Source: Carposina sasakii (taxonomy: Eukaryota; Arthropoda; Insecta; Lepidoptera; Carposinidae). Taken from it: DNA of 64,000 bases. The translations under genes were made by a program, and so were the position numbers. The first letter of the stretch is position 1, and every line of letters starts with the position of its first letter. This document shows positions 23,890 to 35,779 of this stretch, piece after piece. The stretch spans positions 12,730,495 through 12,794,494 of the forward strand of contig CP053150.1 of assembly GCA_014607495.2 (NCBI GenBank), read 5' to 3'. Below the pieces are notes generated by a model. It did no database searches. It was not told the DNA's origin and worked only from the letters and a program-made list of their open reading frames with translations.

Positions 23890-26800
23890 CGCCATAAGCA
23901 ACCACAGCTTTAGATTTTCAGTTTTTTATTCAGTCCACACATTTAAAGCTTCTCATAGAACCATAGTCCTAATTGCTTACAATCCAATCTTACGCATGAG
24001 TAAATTAGATAGACGTAGGATGTTAATGATGAGCTATTTAGGGGCAAATAGATCATGTCTAGAGACAGGAGCAGGGGCGGGGGCGATGGAGCCGCCCTTT
24101 TCTCTCCGCCAATCAGAGCCGGTGTCTCTGAGATGAGCACCGTTAGGAGTGGGATAAGTGATGGCATTGTCGCGGATTCGGCCTGATTAACTCTAGGAAA
24201 TGGCTTAGTTAATGGTAAGTACACAAGCTGCGAGCTAGTTCTTATAAGAACTAATGTATTTGATATAACAATTGGCGTGCAATTTTTTTTTTTGCAATAA
24301 CTGCAATAGTTATAGGTATCCATAACTAAATACAACTATTATGACATTGCAAGAACTAAGACTACTTATTACCTAGCTTCATTTACTTACTTGACTTATA
24401 TTCCTGTATTCCCTGGATGGGGCAGAGGACTTGCACAGTTCTTCGCTACCTACCCGCTCGATTTTTATCTTCGCGTTTTAATTCGGTCCAGGTATTCCGG
24501 ACGGGAAGGTCTGCAGGGAAACCGTACAGAAAATGCAGCTTTATGTCTTGGTTAATAGGTACTTTAAAATACACTACATTCCATCCTGCGGTTGAAGTTC
24601 CATTCGTATCCTCTTTCTACTTGATCTTATCACTTGGGCCACATCTTAGTGCCCGAGCGACAGACTGCGTGCTGCTTTCATAATCCAATTAAGAATAATT
24701 GTCGGTAAACTGACGGCCAAGATGGCGATTTATGCGTCGATATTTCAGCATCGTTAATAAATTTATGCTTGTTCTTGCGTTTGATTGCGAGCCGTTTCCA
24801 TTAAGTTTATTCGGTCCGCAGAATGGGCAAGTATTGACAACTTGTAATTCAAATGAATTATGTATTGCACAGATTGTATTTAATATCCAAATAATATGAG
24901 TTATGGACTGTTATTTTATTTATTTACTCTTAGGGAAGATTTACAGCAGTATAGTATCAATAACTTAAAGAATATCCATATATACTATGCCAATTACAAA
25001 TCTCCACGTATAAATATTTAATATTAAAGAGGTAGGTGTGAACATATACCTAATATAAGACACTTGAATTAAAAGACCAACTGCCGATGTCCGATAACAG
25101 CAATATACCTAGGCATAGCTGCCCAACACTAACAATTATATCACAGACCCTCAAGAACATCACTGCAAAAATAATTTACATACAGATTAATAATAATAGT
25201 GTCATTTCTAAGAAAAGAAAAACAAAAAGTAGGTATTTAGGTATCCAAGGTAATATTATGTATTTTTACTGACAATCCAATTATTTAGGAACAATTAGAC
25301 ACTCAATCACCTAAATCTAAAGTTGCACAACCAAAAGCCAAGTAAATTTAAAAGTTTAATTTTATACTACAATGTTGAGGATGGTTTTCCAACCGTAGAT
25401 AAAGGAAACTCCCCAAGCTCTCCATTTTCCGCCCGCCGTAGCACCGTGTTGATTTCAAGGGACATTGGGCGCGGAAATTATGAGTTGCATGCTCCGCTGT
25501 TCCGTATATTTATTAGAACCGACTACCTTACTCACAGCCTACTGAAATACAGCGAGTTAATTTTGGTTATTTTGTATGGCTTGTTGTAACGGAGATTGAC
25601 TTTTTTGTGTTGGTTGGTGGGTAGGTTTCTTAGAAGTAAAATAAGTACTAGATTACAAACAGATACTTTTTTATAGACAAGTATAAAATGTCGTAAATAC
25701 AAATAAGTACTTAGTAATAACTTTTAAATAGTCCCTTCCATTGTTTTAAATAGGATCTCTCATCCCCATGTTACAATTTCGGGAAGACCAACAGCTAGTA
25801 AAAATTGTAGAGCCAATAGGTCCACACTTATAGAAAATGAGAGCTAATCAGGTATTAATGCACACACAATTTTATCAGTTTCACAAAACCTAACAAGCTT
25901 ATCAAAAACAAACATAATAATAATAAAAAACAATTTAGGTACTAAATAAAATAGGTACCTACTAATTATTGGCGGAAAAAATTTTCACTCGCATCGCTAT
26001 GTTAAAACTGGTATTGAAGAGATCAAGCTCTACGCCTTTACAAAGTTCTACCCGCTAGGAATGTATTCTGACGATAGATAGTGTATTGTTGTGTCGAAGA
26101 GTTTTCCAAGGTACTCTAGCATTAATATGTGACAATAGCTCAGGACAGTCTATAGCGCTGGAGGCAATCTTCAGAAGAAAAACGATATCAGAGATTTCCC
26201 GGCGTTTCTCAAGATTTATCTAGCAAAATTCGTGTCACAGAATGCCTAAATAAAAAGAAAGAAAGAAAAATATAAATTTTTGGCCATACAATATAAGGAG
26301 ATACGTATACTCGTAATCCACGAAAATTCGTCGGTGAGGATGACTAGACTAGTTAAATATTTATTAAAAGTATCCAAGTATGTAAGGACCTAGTTACTTA
26401 AGTATTTTAATCAAGTTTATCTACCGTTATTTAGCCAAATAATTTATTTTTCTTACATGTGCTAGCAACATAGCCTGCTGCATACTCGAAAAATAAATTT
26501 AAACCTATTCGGTTGACATCCCGTATTTTATATGACAAAAAAAATACTGCACTGTAGTAGGTATGCCATGCGGGTTGGTGTTTCAATGGTCATAATTTAA
26601 GTGCTCCTTTGTTTTCATTTACACACACACATTTGTACACACACGTCATAACAAAATATCGACACATAAAACCGAAGGTGACACGGTGTGTAGTTATAAA
26701 TCAATAAACAATTGAAAAATCGAAGATTAATTAATAAAGATAGAGAAATATTTTTTTTTATTCTACTCTCCAGAAATCTTTTTCAATTTCACTGTTAAAG

Positions 26801-27419
26801 TCAATGTAAATAATATTAATTAATAGCTAAATATTTCAAGTCTGTGATCCACATACGTATACATTTTATGGTCGAAATTAGACTCTATATTTACTGTCAC
26901 ATTTACTTTTTACACGCATTTACTAAAGAACATGAATAAAACTCGATTTTAGCTGTAATATCAGAATAGATAGACGCATTTTTATGGCCCATGAACGATA
27001 TAAAACGCTTGCATAGAAATAACTCACAACAAAAAGTCATCTCTGTAACAAAATCATACATTTTAAAGGGTAATTTCATCTGTATGACACGGCCATTAAA
27101 CTGATATTCACTACATTGTTGTCTGAAATAAATGGATGCGTTTTGTCATGCGGGAAGCGCTGTCACAACAAACAATATTATATTTTCATTTTATTTTACT
27201 TTATGTCTTCGTAATGCGCCGTGAAGAACACTGTTTCAGTAACTGTTACCGCAAACATTCACAAATGCTACGAAACCGTTACCAAGTAAGGGAATATAAT
27301 TTATAGTTGACGTAAACCGAAATTAAATCCAGCTGAAGCAAGTTAATGGTTTCGCAAACATTATGTGTTACTTAGGCACTAGGTATTAACAGCAGGTACC
27401 TAAAAGATTGACAAGATCA
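23890..27419. other. Gene-free stretch, mostly unique or unidentified
   Basis: No gene is recognised. Noted contents: a GC-rich patch at 24066-24140 with GCAGGGGCGGGGGCGATGG and CCAATCAGAG, which could be a small regulatory island; a segment at 24400-24560 opening TATTCCCTGGATGGGGCAG that resembles repeat sequence; and a GAAA microsatellite at about 26252-26270. A 130-codon minus-strand frame at 23943-24335 has no motif. Confidence 0.35.
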
Positions 27420-27427
27420 ATTCGAAG

Positions 27428-27946
27428 CAGTGGCGTAGCTAGGTAACTAGGCACCCTGGGGCAAATAAAAAAATGGCGCCCACTGCTATCTCAACTAATT
27501 CGATTTCAAGCAATTTTTGCTTACTATCTTCTCTTTATTGCACGTGACTAGACATTACCAAGAATTTTTAAATTTTACGAGCCCCATAATTGAAATACTG
27601 CTTCGATTAATAATACATGTGCGAGCGTAGCGAGCGCGAAATTTTTTCTCGTATTTACCATGTATTTTGTCTATTACGTTCTTGAAAATTCAAGCTCCAC
27701 CGAGGATTTCTGACCATTGCTAAATAAAACATGAGATAGGTTACAAAAGGGTAGACATTACCAAGAATTTTTGGAGTTTATGAGCCCCATAATTGAAAAC
27801 TGAAAGAAACATAACTCAAGTAAGATGTCTATTACTTTTTGATAATTCAAGCTCTACCCAGGAATTCACGGTAAGGATTCGAGGGCCTCCTGAGCTTGAG
27901 GGCCCCGGTGTACTGCCCCGCCTAGCCCCTAGGTAGCTCGCCACTG
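27428..27946. mobile_element. Nonautonomous hAT-type MITE with 8-bp target duplication
   Basis: The ends are CAGTGGCGTAGCTAGG and, inverted, CAGTGGCGAGCTACCTAGG, giving short imperfect terminal inverted repeats. The element is flanked by a perfect 8-bp duplication, ATTCGAAG at 27420-27427 and 27947-27954, the hAT signature. Inside, ACATTACCAAGAATTTTT with GAGCCCCATAATTGAAA occurs twice (about 27552 and 27757). There is no coding capacity. CAGTGGCG-ended elements of this type are common in insects. Length is 519 bp. Confidence 0.85.
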
Positions 27947-27954
27947 ATTCGAAG

Positions 27955-28060
27955 ACTAACATCTAATCCCAAAAATATTTCAAACATTACCTTAATCCAA
28001 TTAAGATATGTAAGGATGTACCACAGAACAATTAAAAGATCCGATCCGAAAATTTAACGC
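27955..28060. other. short noncoding spacer
   Basis: Plain AT-rich sequence between the MITE and the following unique block. Confidence 0.4.
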
Positions 28061-28500
28061 AGAACCGGTGGAAAATCAATCTACAGGCATTCCTCAGACA
28101 AACCGTGAATCAATAAACATTCCACACTCCCGTCGCATGATAGCCCGCCATAAGCACCGTAAACACGGGATGATCCGGTATAACGATTATTTAAAATTCG
28201 CCTCGGATTTAAACAAAAACGTTCTATTTAATAATGGAATGTTCGGCACGAGACGAGTAATTGTCTATCTCGCATGTGAGCCACGCCACGCTCCAATCGA
28301 TTAGTTGGTAATGTTATTGAAACTGTCGGCTGTGTCGATTGTTCCGGTGCATTTCGAGGTATCGAGTGGTTTCTTTATCGATTGCTCTAAATCGATTGTA
28401 ATTCGATCTCGTTCCCGTGCGGCATCGGCGATGCGTCCTCTGCAATCAACGATTCGACAGACGCAATAGATTGCTTTCAATGTTTTATTGAAATTCCAAG
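28060..28500. promoter_or_regulatory. Unique block with clustered ATCGATT motifs, candidate regulatory element
   Basis: This interval lacks any repeat family of the window and is GC-balanced. Between 28293 and 28480 it holds CAATCGATTAG, GTGTCGATTGTT, TTTATCGATTGCTC, AAATCGATTGTAATTCGAT, CAACGATTCG and AATAGATTGC, that is, three exact ATCGATT cores and several near matches within 190 bp. ATCGAT-type cores are bound by Cut/Onecut homeodomain proteins and by DREF in insects. An enhancer role is an inference. The 78-codon frame at 28068-28304 has no motif. Confidence 0.3.
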
Positions 28501-30637
28501 TTTATTGATGGTCGGTGTTGTTTGAGTAATTCAATTTCATTTTGTCAAAGAATTCCTTTTATGAAACGCAAAGGCATTATGTTTTATGATCGCTATTATT
28601 TTTCACGTGAAATCTGTCTGGTGTAAATCAGAACAAATACGGCGAGCTCATTCAAAATAAAATTGTGCTACTCTTAACATAACATTTTAATGTGAAAATA
28701 ATTATTTATTATCTATTATACTTGAAACATATCTAAGCCAACCTTCTCCAAGTAGTTTTAATTACAAAATGAAATTAAATCATTTACCGACATGTAGCAA
28801 CAATTTTGGTGAATGCCCCCACGTTACGACCCCTCGCTCGGAGGGGCCAAACCAAAATGTTACAAAACGGAAGGGAGGAGTTTTCGTAGTATGTCATAAT
28901 CATACATATTATTATGGCTGTGAAGAGGTATCACCACAAATAAAAACAATCTACTTATACAAAGTGTTGTGTAGGTACCTAATTCTTAGGCGATGGTGAT
29001 AGTCGTTTTCTATAAATGGTCGATTCGGTTGCGACAAGTGACGTTTACTTAGAGATTATTTTTATTTACCATTAGATACCGTGTGTATAGGTACATACAT
29101 GTCTAATATTAGATTCTAGTGTATTTAACTATGTAACTTACCCACTTGTATTTTATATATGTACCCCGAATAAGAGATTGCAGGTGCAATCACCATTTGA
29201 GTGAAGTTAAATGTACAGTTTTGCAAAAATGTAGTAGTCATAGGTGCTCTTTAAAATGAATGTAGGGAGCTTATAAATTCATTTCATGCATGCTAATCCA
29301 AGTCAACCAACGAATCGAGCTTAAAGAGCTTTTTATAACAACCTCATTTACTTCAAGAAAAAACCCGACTACGTTAAATTTTTGACCCAGTGTCACAGGT
29401 GTCACTCTCATGAGTAAGACGCATTTAATTATACTCGCACCCCTCAAGCTCAAATGCAACAAGCCGTTTATGCTCTACAAAAAGAAATATACATACATAC
29501 ATACATATACAAGAAAATTTAACCTACCTCCTGCGCAGTCGGGTAAATACCTGATTCCTGGTCAGTTTTCATCAACATTATTACTGATAATATACATCTA
29601 TAACCGTCCTATATGCGAGCAACATGCCCAGTTAATGGAGAAATGTTACACGCGTTCGATCATAGTGAGCGTAACAAATTATTGAAAGCCCGACACACTG
29701 GCCTATACTGATTTAATTCGTTGAGCTGTTCGTCAGATACCTCATCCGAGCTCAGACCCGATTCGTCACGAAGGATTAAATCAAACCTACCTAAGGTCAA
29801 GGTCGACCAAAACACTGGACGAACATTATATATATAGCATCGACTATAAATTACATCATTTGATAGCTTCCAATCAACCACGGTCCCGATAAAAAATCTA
29901 TCGCAGATGCCGAGGTGGTAAATAAATTTTTATTATGTAGCCGCGGTCAATTTACTCTTTCAAATTATAAATTCAACCGCAACCTATTCAAAACTGCCCT
30001 TTGGAATCATAAGACAATGTACCAACTGTCCGCGTGAGGTTTCAATATATAGGGCAGACCTTGAGTTTTGCACCATATGCATTAGTTTACAATTGACTCG
30101 TCAGTAACACTTATTTAAGCATGTGCACCATTGTAACCAATAATCATACATAACAATAGGGCACATAAAACAACGGAAACGATGGAAGTGCTAATTCGTA
30201 AAATACAAACCGCACCGCTTAATGAGCAAGAGACGAGTGGCGCAAAGCGATGAAATGACTAGAAGGGACCTGCAATTAGCCAAAGCAACATGGCTGCCAA
30301 CCTGACCATCTTGTTCAGATACGCGAATGGATCCACGTAAGTTCTGATTTCTTGGTAATTTTTCAGTTTATGAGGGTCAGAGTTACCTGGTCAGCGACCC
30401 TCCCCCGAGTTACACGGCGTGCGTGTGTGTTAATTTAATTTTCTACTGGCAATAATTGCAGAGGCCTCGGGACAGACAGGCGGGGGCTACGCGGCGTGTA
30501 TCGTGTCAGTGTATGTTAAATAAGTCAGACTAGGCCAGCAGAATGTGTGCTTGACATTCAATTGGACTATTTTTATTGAAAGTTACAAAATTGAGTTATC
30601 ACGATCACAATATATTTTCAATCTATATCTATCTATA
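28501..30637. other. Gene-free stretch
   Basis: No gene is recognised. Includes an (ACAT)n run at about 29492-29508 and several unique segments. Short frames at 28769, 29410 and 29660 have no support. Confidence 0.4.
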
Positions 30638-30897
30638 CAGGGTGTAACAAAAGGGGTATGTTAAGCGAAAAGCTATGTAAATAGCCCACTACAAGAAACC
30701 TATCCACAAAATTTCAGACTCGAAATCACATGTTAATTTTTCCAAATAGTATGGAGAATTCCTACACAACTCAGGAATGTTCATATAATCTTGAAAAATA
30801 AACATGTGATTTCGAGTCTCAAATTTTGGAAATAAGTTTCCTATGGTGCGCTATTTACATAGCTTTTCGCTTAACATACCCTTTCTGTTACACCCTA
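30638..30897. mobile_element. MITE family C, copy 1: near-palindrome with CAGGGTGTAAC ends
   Basis: The ends read CAGGGTGTAACAAAAGGG and, inverted, AGGGTGTAACAGAAAGGG. The palindromy continues inward through TTAAGCGAAAAGCTATGTAA, ATAGC and ACTCGAAATCACATGTT, so almost the whole 260-bp element folds on itself around ATGGAGAATTCCTACACAAC. TA flanks the left end, fitting a Tc1/mariner-type MITE. A second full copy is at 61765-62025, inside an alpha-2/delta intron, and a partial copy at 34738-34802. Confidence 0.85.
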
Positions 30898-30984
30898 TAT
30901 ACATAAGTATAATAAAAATGTAACGGATTGCTGTCTGTACATGGAAATTATATGAGAATAAATATTATAGACCTTTATCAACGT

Positions 30985-31145
30985 AATAGAATCCAAAACG
31001 ATGATTTTTGGTATTTTTGTCTGTTTGTCTGTGCGTTTGTGCACGCTAATCTCAGAAACGGCTGAATCGATTTCGATGCAGTTTTATGCCAGGAAATGTT
31101 TTTATCACGGATAATTTCGACATTTTCTTTTTTCAGTAGTCCACG
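30985..31145 (-). mobile_element. LINE 3' tail, minus strand
   Basis: On the minus strand: GCATCGAAATCGATTCAGCC, GTTTCTGAGATTAGCGTGCA, CAAACAGACAAACAG-like repeats. This is the standard 3' tail style of insect non-LTR elements. No ORF is attached. Confidence 0.55.
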
Positions 31146-32799
31146 CGGACGGAGTCTTTCAAGGACTAGTCCTTGAATAAATTCGGACTCTTCTATGACT
31201 ATGGATACTTTATGTGTTAACGTAAAAAGAAAAGGGTCAAAAGTGGCACCAAGTGGTTCGTGTGATAAAGATAATACACTCGGCGCTGGCTAGCCAGTTC
31301 CTTTTCCTTTATCCTTTGCTTGAACCTGGCTTGACACGCTGCCGCGTGTCTAGATCGCGGATTTATTGAAACTAGCTGTTAACTAAATCTGCTACTTATC
31401 TAAACTCAAAAGATTTTTTCGGGTTAGCTGGCGCTATGTACAAAAAAATTATTGTAGTCGTTCGTATCCTAAGGGATTAATCTCTGTGTGGCGATGGTGA
31501 TCGGGAGCGGTCGGACACCCCGCGGCGCTGCGTGGCTTTGTGACGCCGACGCACTTCGTCAATTTAACACTAAACGTGTGAAGAACTATTATAAATGGCT
31601 TTAAGATTGCTTCGGCACGGCCCCGGAGCCCTTTTGCATTGTACCGATTGAAAACGATATGCGCCTTTATTCCTTGTTTGTTCTGGATGTTTAGAAAAAC
31701 TTGGCTTTCTCTCTTTCGGCTTGTTTGTGGGTAATAAAAATGACAATACACTCAATAGGATCACGGTTCATTCAAGTAGAGTTTTTATGGTATTTACATG
31801 CCATTCATTATAAAATCAAATGCGTACACAGCAACTTTTGGTTGCATTAAAACTATGCCAGCGCGCTAAAAATAAGTACACCTGGACCCGGGATTCCTAT
31901 AAGTAGGTTTATAGTCTTTCATGAACAATTGGTCTATCCTAAACCGAGGTGTAATGCTATAAAACTATAAACTATCACAAATTCCCTAACCTGGATCATT
32001 TACGTGACTTGGGCAACTCCACTGCTTTTAATTGACATAAAATCGACCAAGGGCTGTTTAAGTCTGATTTCTCAATATAACTTGTTCCAGCGTTTATGAG
32101 TAGGCTTTCATGAATTTGCAATGCCCTACTTTTCATCGCAGGGGTCTACGCTTCCTAAACCAGTTTTGATTCGCTTTCTTTCGTGTTTTTGTTCGATTGT
32201 CAACAAACGTGGCAATCGTGCAGACAGCTTTGTATACCCAAACTATGCAGGATTTTATGTACTGCCGACCGATGCACAGGTGTTCTTTGACATTCCCTAT
32301 ACCTGGATCAGTTTTACGTGACTGCCATGAACAGGCATTGTGGCAGCACTGCACCCTTCAATATCCACTGCATAGTTGTTATATTGATCACATAAAATCC
32401 ATTTTTGACAGTCTTATTTGAAAGATGCCATAGCCATTTAAAACCTTATCAAGCCCTGTATATTGATCTTCTGAAGGAGTCAGTCAGGTCGGGTGTAGTT
32501 CACATTGCGTTTTTTCTTTACACAGAAGTTTTGTGGCATCGTTTACAAATTTACTGTGGGGAGTTCTCGGAATACTGTGTCGCGGGCGCTCATTGAGGCC
32601 TCTCGTAAAAATATACTAATTATTTAGTAAAAACCTTTTTTGAAAAAACTGTGAATGTAACTTTATGCAGTGCGGGTTTTGTTAAAGATCCAAACACGAA
32701 ATCGTATTATTAAACTCACAAATATTTACATTAAGTTTGCGAGATTTATTCTGCATATTGTATATGATATCAATCCAGACGTTCTGCCCAGATAATATG
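31146..32799. other. Gene-free stretch
   Basis: Contains a perfect 18-bp palindrome, TCAAGGACTAGTCCTTGA (31159-31176), and two related segments with ACCTGGATCA-TTTACGTGACT (31990 and 32301) that suggest an old duplication of about 310 bp. Several open frames of 60-100 codons at 31449-32596 overlap one another on both strands and carry no motif. Confidence 0.35.
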
Positions 32800-33235
32800 A
32801 GAGACACACAGACTGTAGGACTATTGGTCTTTTTAAGAAACGGTTGAAAGAGAGACCTTTCCCTATAAATTTCATAAGTATTATGTTTTTACGCTATGTG
32901 TATATATGTATTTATATGTGGGTATGTATGTATATATGTGTGTATGTGTATGTATGTATATGTATATATATTTATGTAGTTAGTTAGTAGTTTATTAGTT
33001 TCATTTGCTGCTGTGTTCAATATTTTAATAATTTAGTTTTATAATGTTATATTTCTTTGGGTGCACATGACTTGCCCTCTATAATTGTGTAACAAATTTT
33101 CTTGGGTTTGCTGGAAGAAATCTCTTGAAGGGATAAGCTCGCCTTTGTACACTTTCTGTGAAACTATGTTAAGTCACTACATTGTCTTATGTTTGTGTGT
33201 ACAAGAATACAAGATATATAATACAAGATAATAAT
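32800..33235 (+). mobile_element. LINE 3' end with TATG microsatellite, plus strand
   Basis: The stretch around GACTATTGGTCTTTTTAAGA-AACGG resembles the end of a non-LTR retrotransposon ORF. A (TATG/TGTA)n run follows at about 32897-32975, then GGTGCACATGACTTGCCCTC and GAAGGGATAAGCTCGCCTTTG, the 3' UTR phrase also seen inverted at 15050-15262. It probably represents one decayed Jockey/CR1-like copy. The ORF part is too eroded to translate. Confidence 0.5.
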
Positions 33236-35700
33236 TAGACTTACAAATTACTATAAAATAAAAGGAAGAATCAAAGCCTTTTATCTAGGCAAGCTATAAA
33301 TGACTTAGATTTTGATAATTGTAATATAGTTTACCTATAAATTGCCGCAGATTTTCCATCAGCATGTCTCTAATGATGGGAGACTGTAGGATCGTAGAGT
33401 CATAAGAAATAGCTAGCTTATTAATTAGAGATAAGCTCATTATAAAATATTAATAAGAAAATGATTTTTTTTTCACCCGAGTGAGATAGATAACCTACCA
33501 ACCGGCCATTGCCAACGATTCGTGAAAAGCATAAAATAACGTCTGGGTAAAATACTTAATACTTGCAACTTGACTTGGGCCAGTATTTACCAATTTTAAA
33601 CCCTTAGTCTTTAACGATTACACTGCACCGCACGCTCGCCAACCGCTAAATACCATCCATGAATACCTCGTAAATTCGCCCATATTTCAACCATTCAATG
33701 TAAGACAAAAGAACTATTAATGATCCTGTTATTATAAAACCTCCAAACAACACTCGGCAAAAGGAAAAACATCGCGTTCCTTGTACGCTTAGCGTTTCGC
33801 CCATGATTTACCTGCTCCATATATCACACGCAATGTATTGGTGCAGCTTGCTGGTATCGAGCAGATAGGGATGTCCGATTTTTATCGATAGGTTTTGAGT
33901 AATGGGTTGAATTCGGTTCAACTTTGGTTTGTGAAAAACTTGGGGGAGTTGAATAAACTTTTAAAGTAAAAGTATAGTAAGAACTACTTTAAATAACAAA
34001 ATAATAATGAAGATTTAATTAATTAAACAATAATGTAGTACGCAAGTAAGTAATAAGTACGGTAGTACTCGTAGGTTCGTAGTTCGTAGCATGTGCTACG
34101 GTTAGCGCCCGCGATTTTTGTCACTATACCTAGAGTTTTGGTTTTAATATAGATACATTGCAGCGCACCTATAATAAATCTTATTTTGGTATAGATAGAT
34201 AAACGTTTTCGACGCGTAATATATTTTAAAATCCACTCGACAAATTTTCTAGGGCTAACTTAAATCGCTATTCGAAATTTCTGTTACCATATCACAAAGT
34301 TATTAAAACTAACAACACCACCAAACATCCTTAATACGGTACGGTACATAAATAAACTTGCTAAACAGCGAGCGGCTTATTGTCTATTGCATACTTATTA
34401 CGAATTACTTGGTCGGGGGCTCGTGTTTGGAACAACCTGGTAGCGGCATGTACGAGGCATGCGGTCAGCACGTGTAAAGCGAGACAAATGCTGTATGCGC
34501 TATCGTCTGCGCAGGCGCATTAGTACGCAATGGACACGCCCCTATCACGAAATACTAGATCCGTTTGTATTGTGATACTAAAGGCCTTCGCACATGGATA
34601 AGGTTATGAGATACTAGTCGATACCCGCGACGTTGTGTGACTGGGGCATGTATTTTATGCAGTGTGAAGACTAGATTTAAAGTTTAGGTAGGATAGAGCT
34701 AATTACAGATGTAGGTATATAAGATTTATCAAAAGGAGGTCTATGTAAATAGCCCACTTAAAGAATGTAGACACAAAATTTGAGATATAAAATCTCATGT
34801 TTATAATTTAAGATAGTATGCACGTTGGCTGATGAATGAAATCATATCATAATTCATAATATCTGAAAAAAATAGGCAGACCAAACAGTTTGTCGCTCGT
34901 CTTAGCGAATCTTTTTAGCTAGATACACCGACGTGCACGACACGTGATTTGCATAACTTGGCTTGGTGGAGTTGTAGTGTGTATTTACCACCATTTTATT
35001 CACCGTACCCGAATCTATGATTAGTGCAAAAACGTTGTTATACAATTTTAATTCCGGTGGGCCAATTCGGAACTGACAAAAATATTTTGTATGGATACAC
35101 AGAGAGGGCATGTCGTCATACACCGATGCAACTAGCGCTGTCACCGTTCGGCAAAAGCTAAGCTATGTTTGCACCACACTCGCTCCACCTCAGTGTGACA
35201 GTAGCAGCGCGCGTAGAGTATTTGCTCGCGGTTTAAGACAACAACGTGTCACGTAACCTAGCATGACACCTTGGGATTTGGGAGTAAAGGTAAGTTATTT
35301 CAACTAATTAAAATCGATATCGAATCTAATTAAAGCAATTTTATTCTATAGTCCCTCCGTTCGTCAAACACTGAAATAAAGAGTAGGTATGTAAGCATTT
35401 TAGTATTAAACTGAAATTAATTGATCGATACTTAGGCTCATCACTTTAATAGCACGTTGTTCCTAGTTTGAAAATTACGAAAATAAAATGGCTTGTGTTA
35501 GCATTTGTCACGCTTTGTATGCAATAAACTTTTAGTACCTACTTACGCCAGTAGCTACTATTAAATTCACTGTGCTCCTAGTTTGAATAACCGTAGGCAT
35601 GTAAAACGGTACATCTTTGAAATATTGTGCACTATTAAATTAAGAAGTTCATAGTTTTGTCAGCTATTATCTTATAATCAAAATATTGCCGGTAATACAA
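33236..35700. other. Gene-free stretch with small repeat scraps
   Basis: A SINE scrap (minus-strand CACTCGGGTGAAAAAAAAA) lies at about 33467-33485, and a partial family C MITE at 34738-34802 (CTATGTAAATAGCCCACTTA and ATCTCATGTTTA). Frames such as 34902-35144 on the minus strand have no motif. Around 35262, ATGACACCTTGGGATTTGG is followed by GTAAAGGTAAGT, a start-plus-donor look that could be the first exon of the broken gene downstream. This is speculative. Confidence 0.35.
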
Positions 35701-35779
35701 ATAAAGCTTTTTTCAAGATGGTAGGTCACGATTTCAAGAAGAATGTTTATTTAGAAATGGGCGAATGAAAATTATCATC

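Noticed and set aside
23943..24335. 130-codon minus-strand open frame
   Set aside because: No recognisable domain, low complexity at the N-terminus and no splice-site context.
31449..32596. Cluster of 60-100 codon open frames on both strands
   Set aside because: Mutually overlapping, no conserved motif, and two related noncoding segments underlie them.
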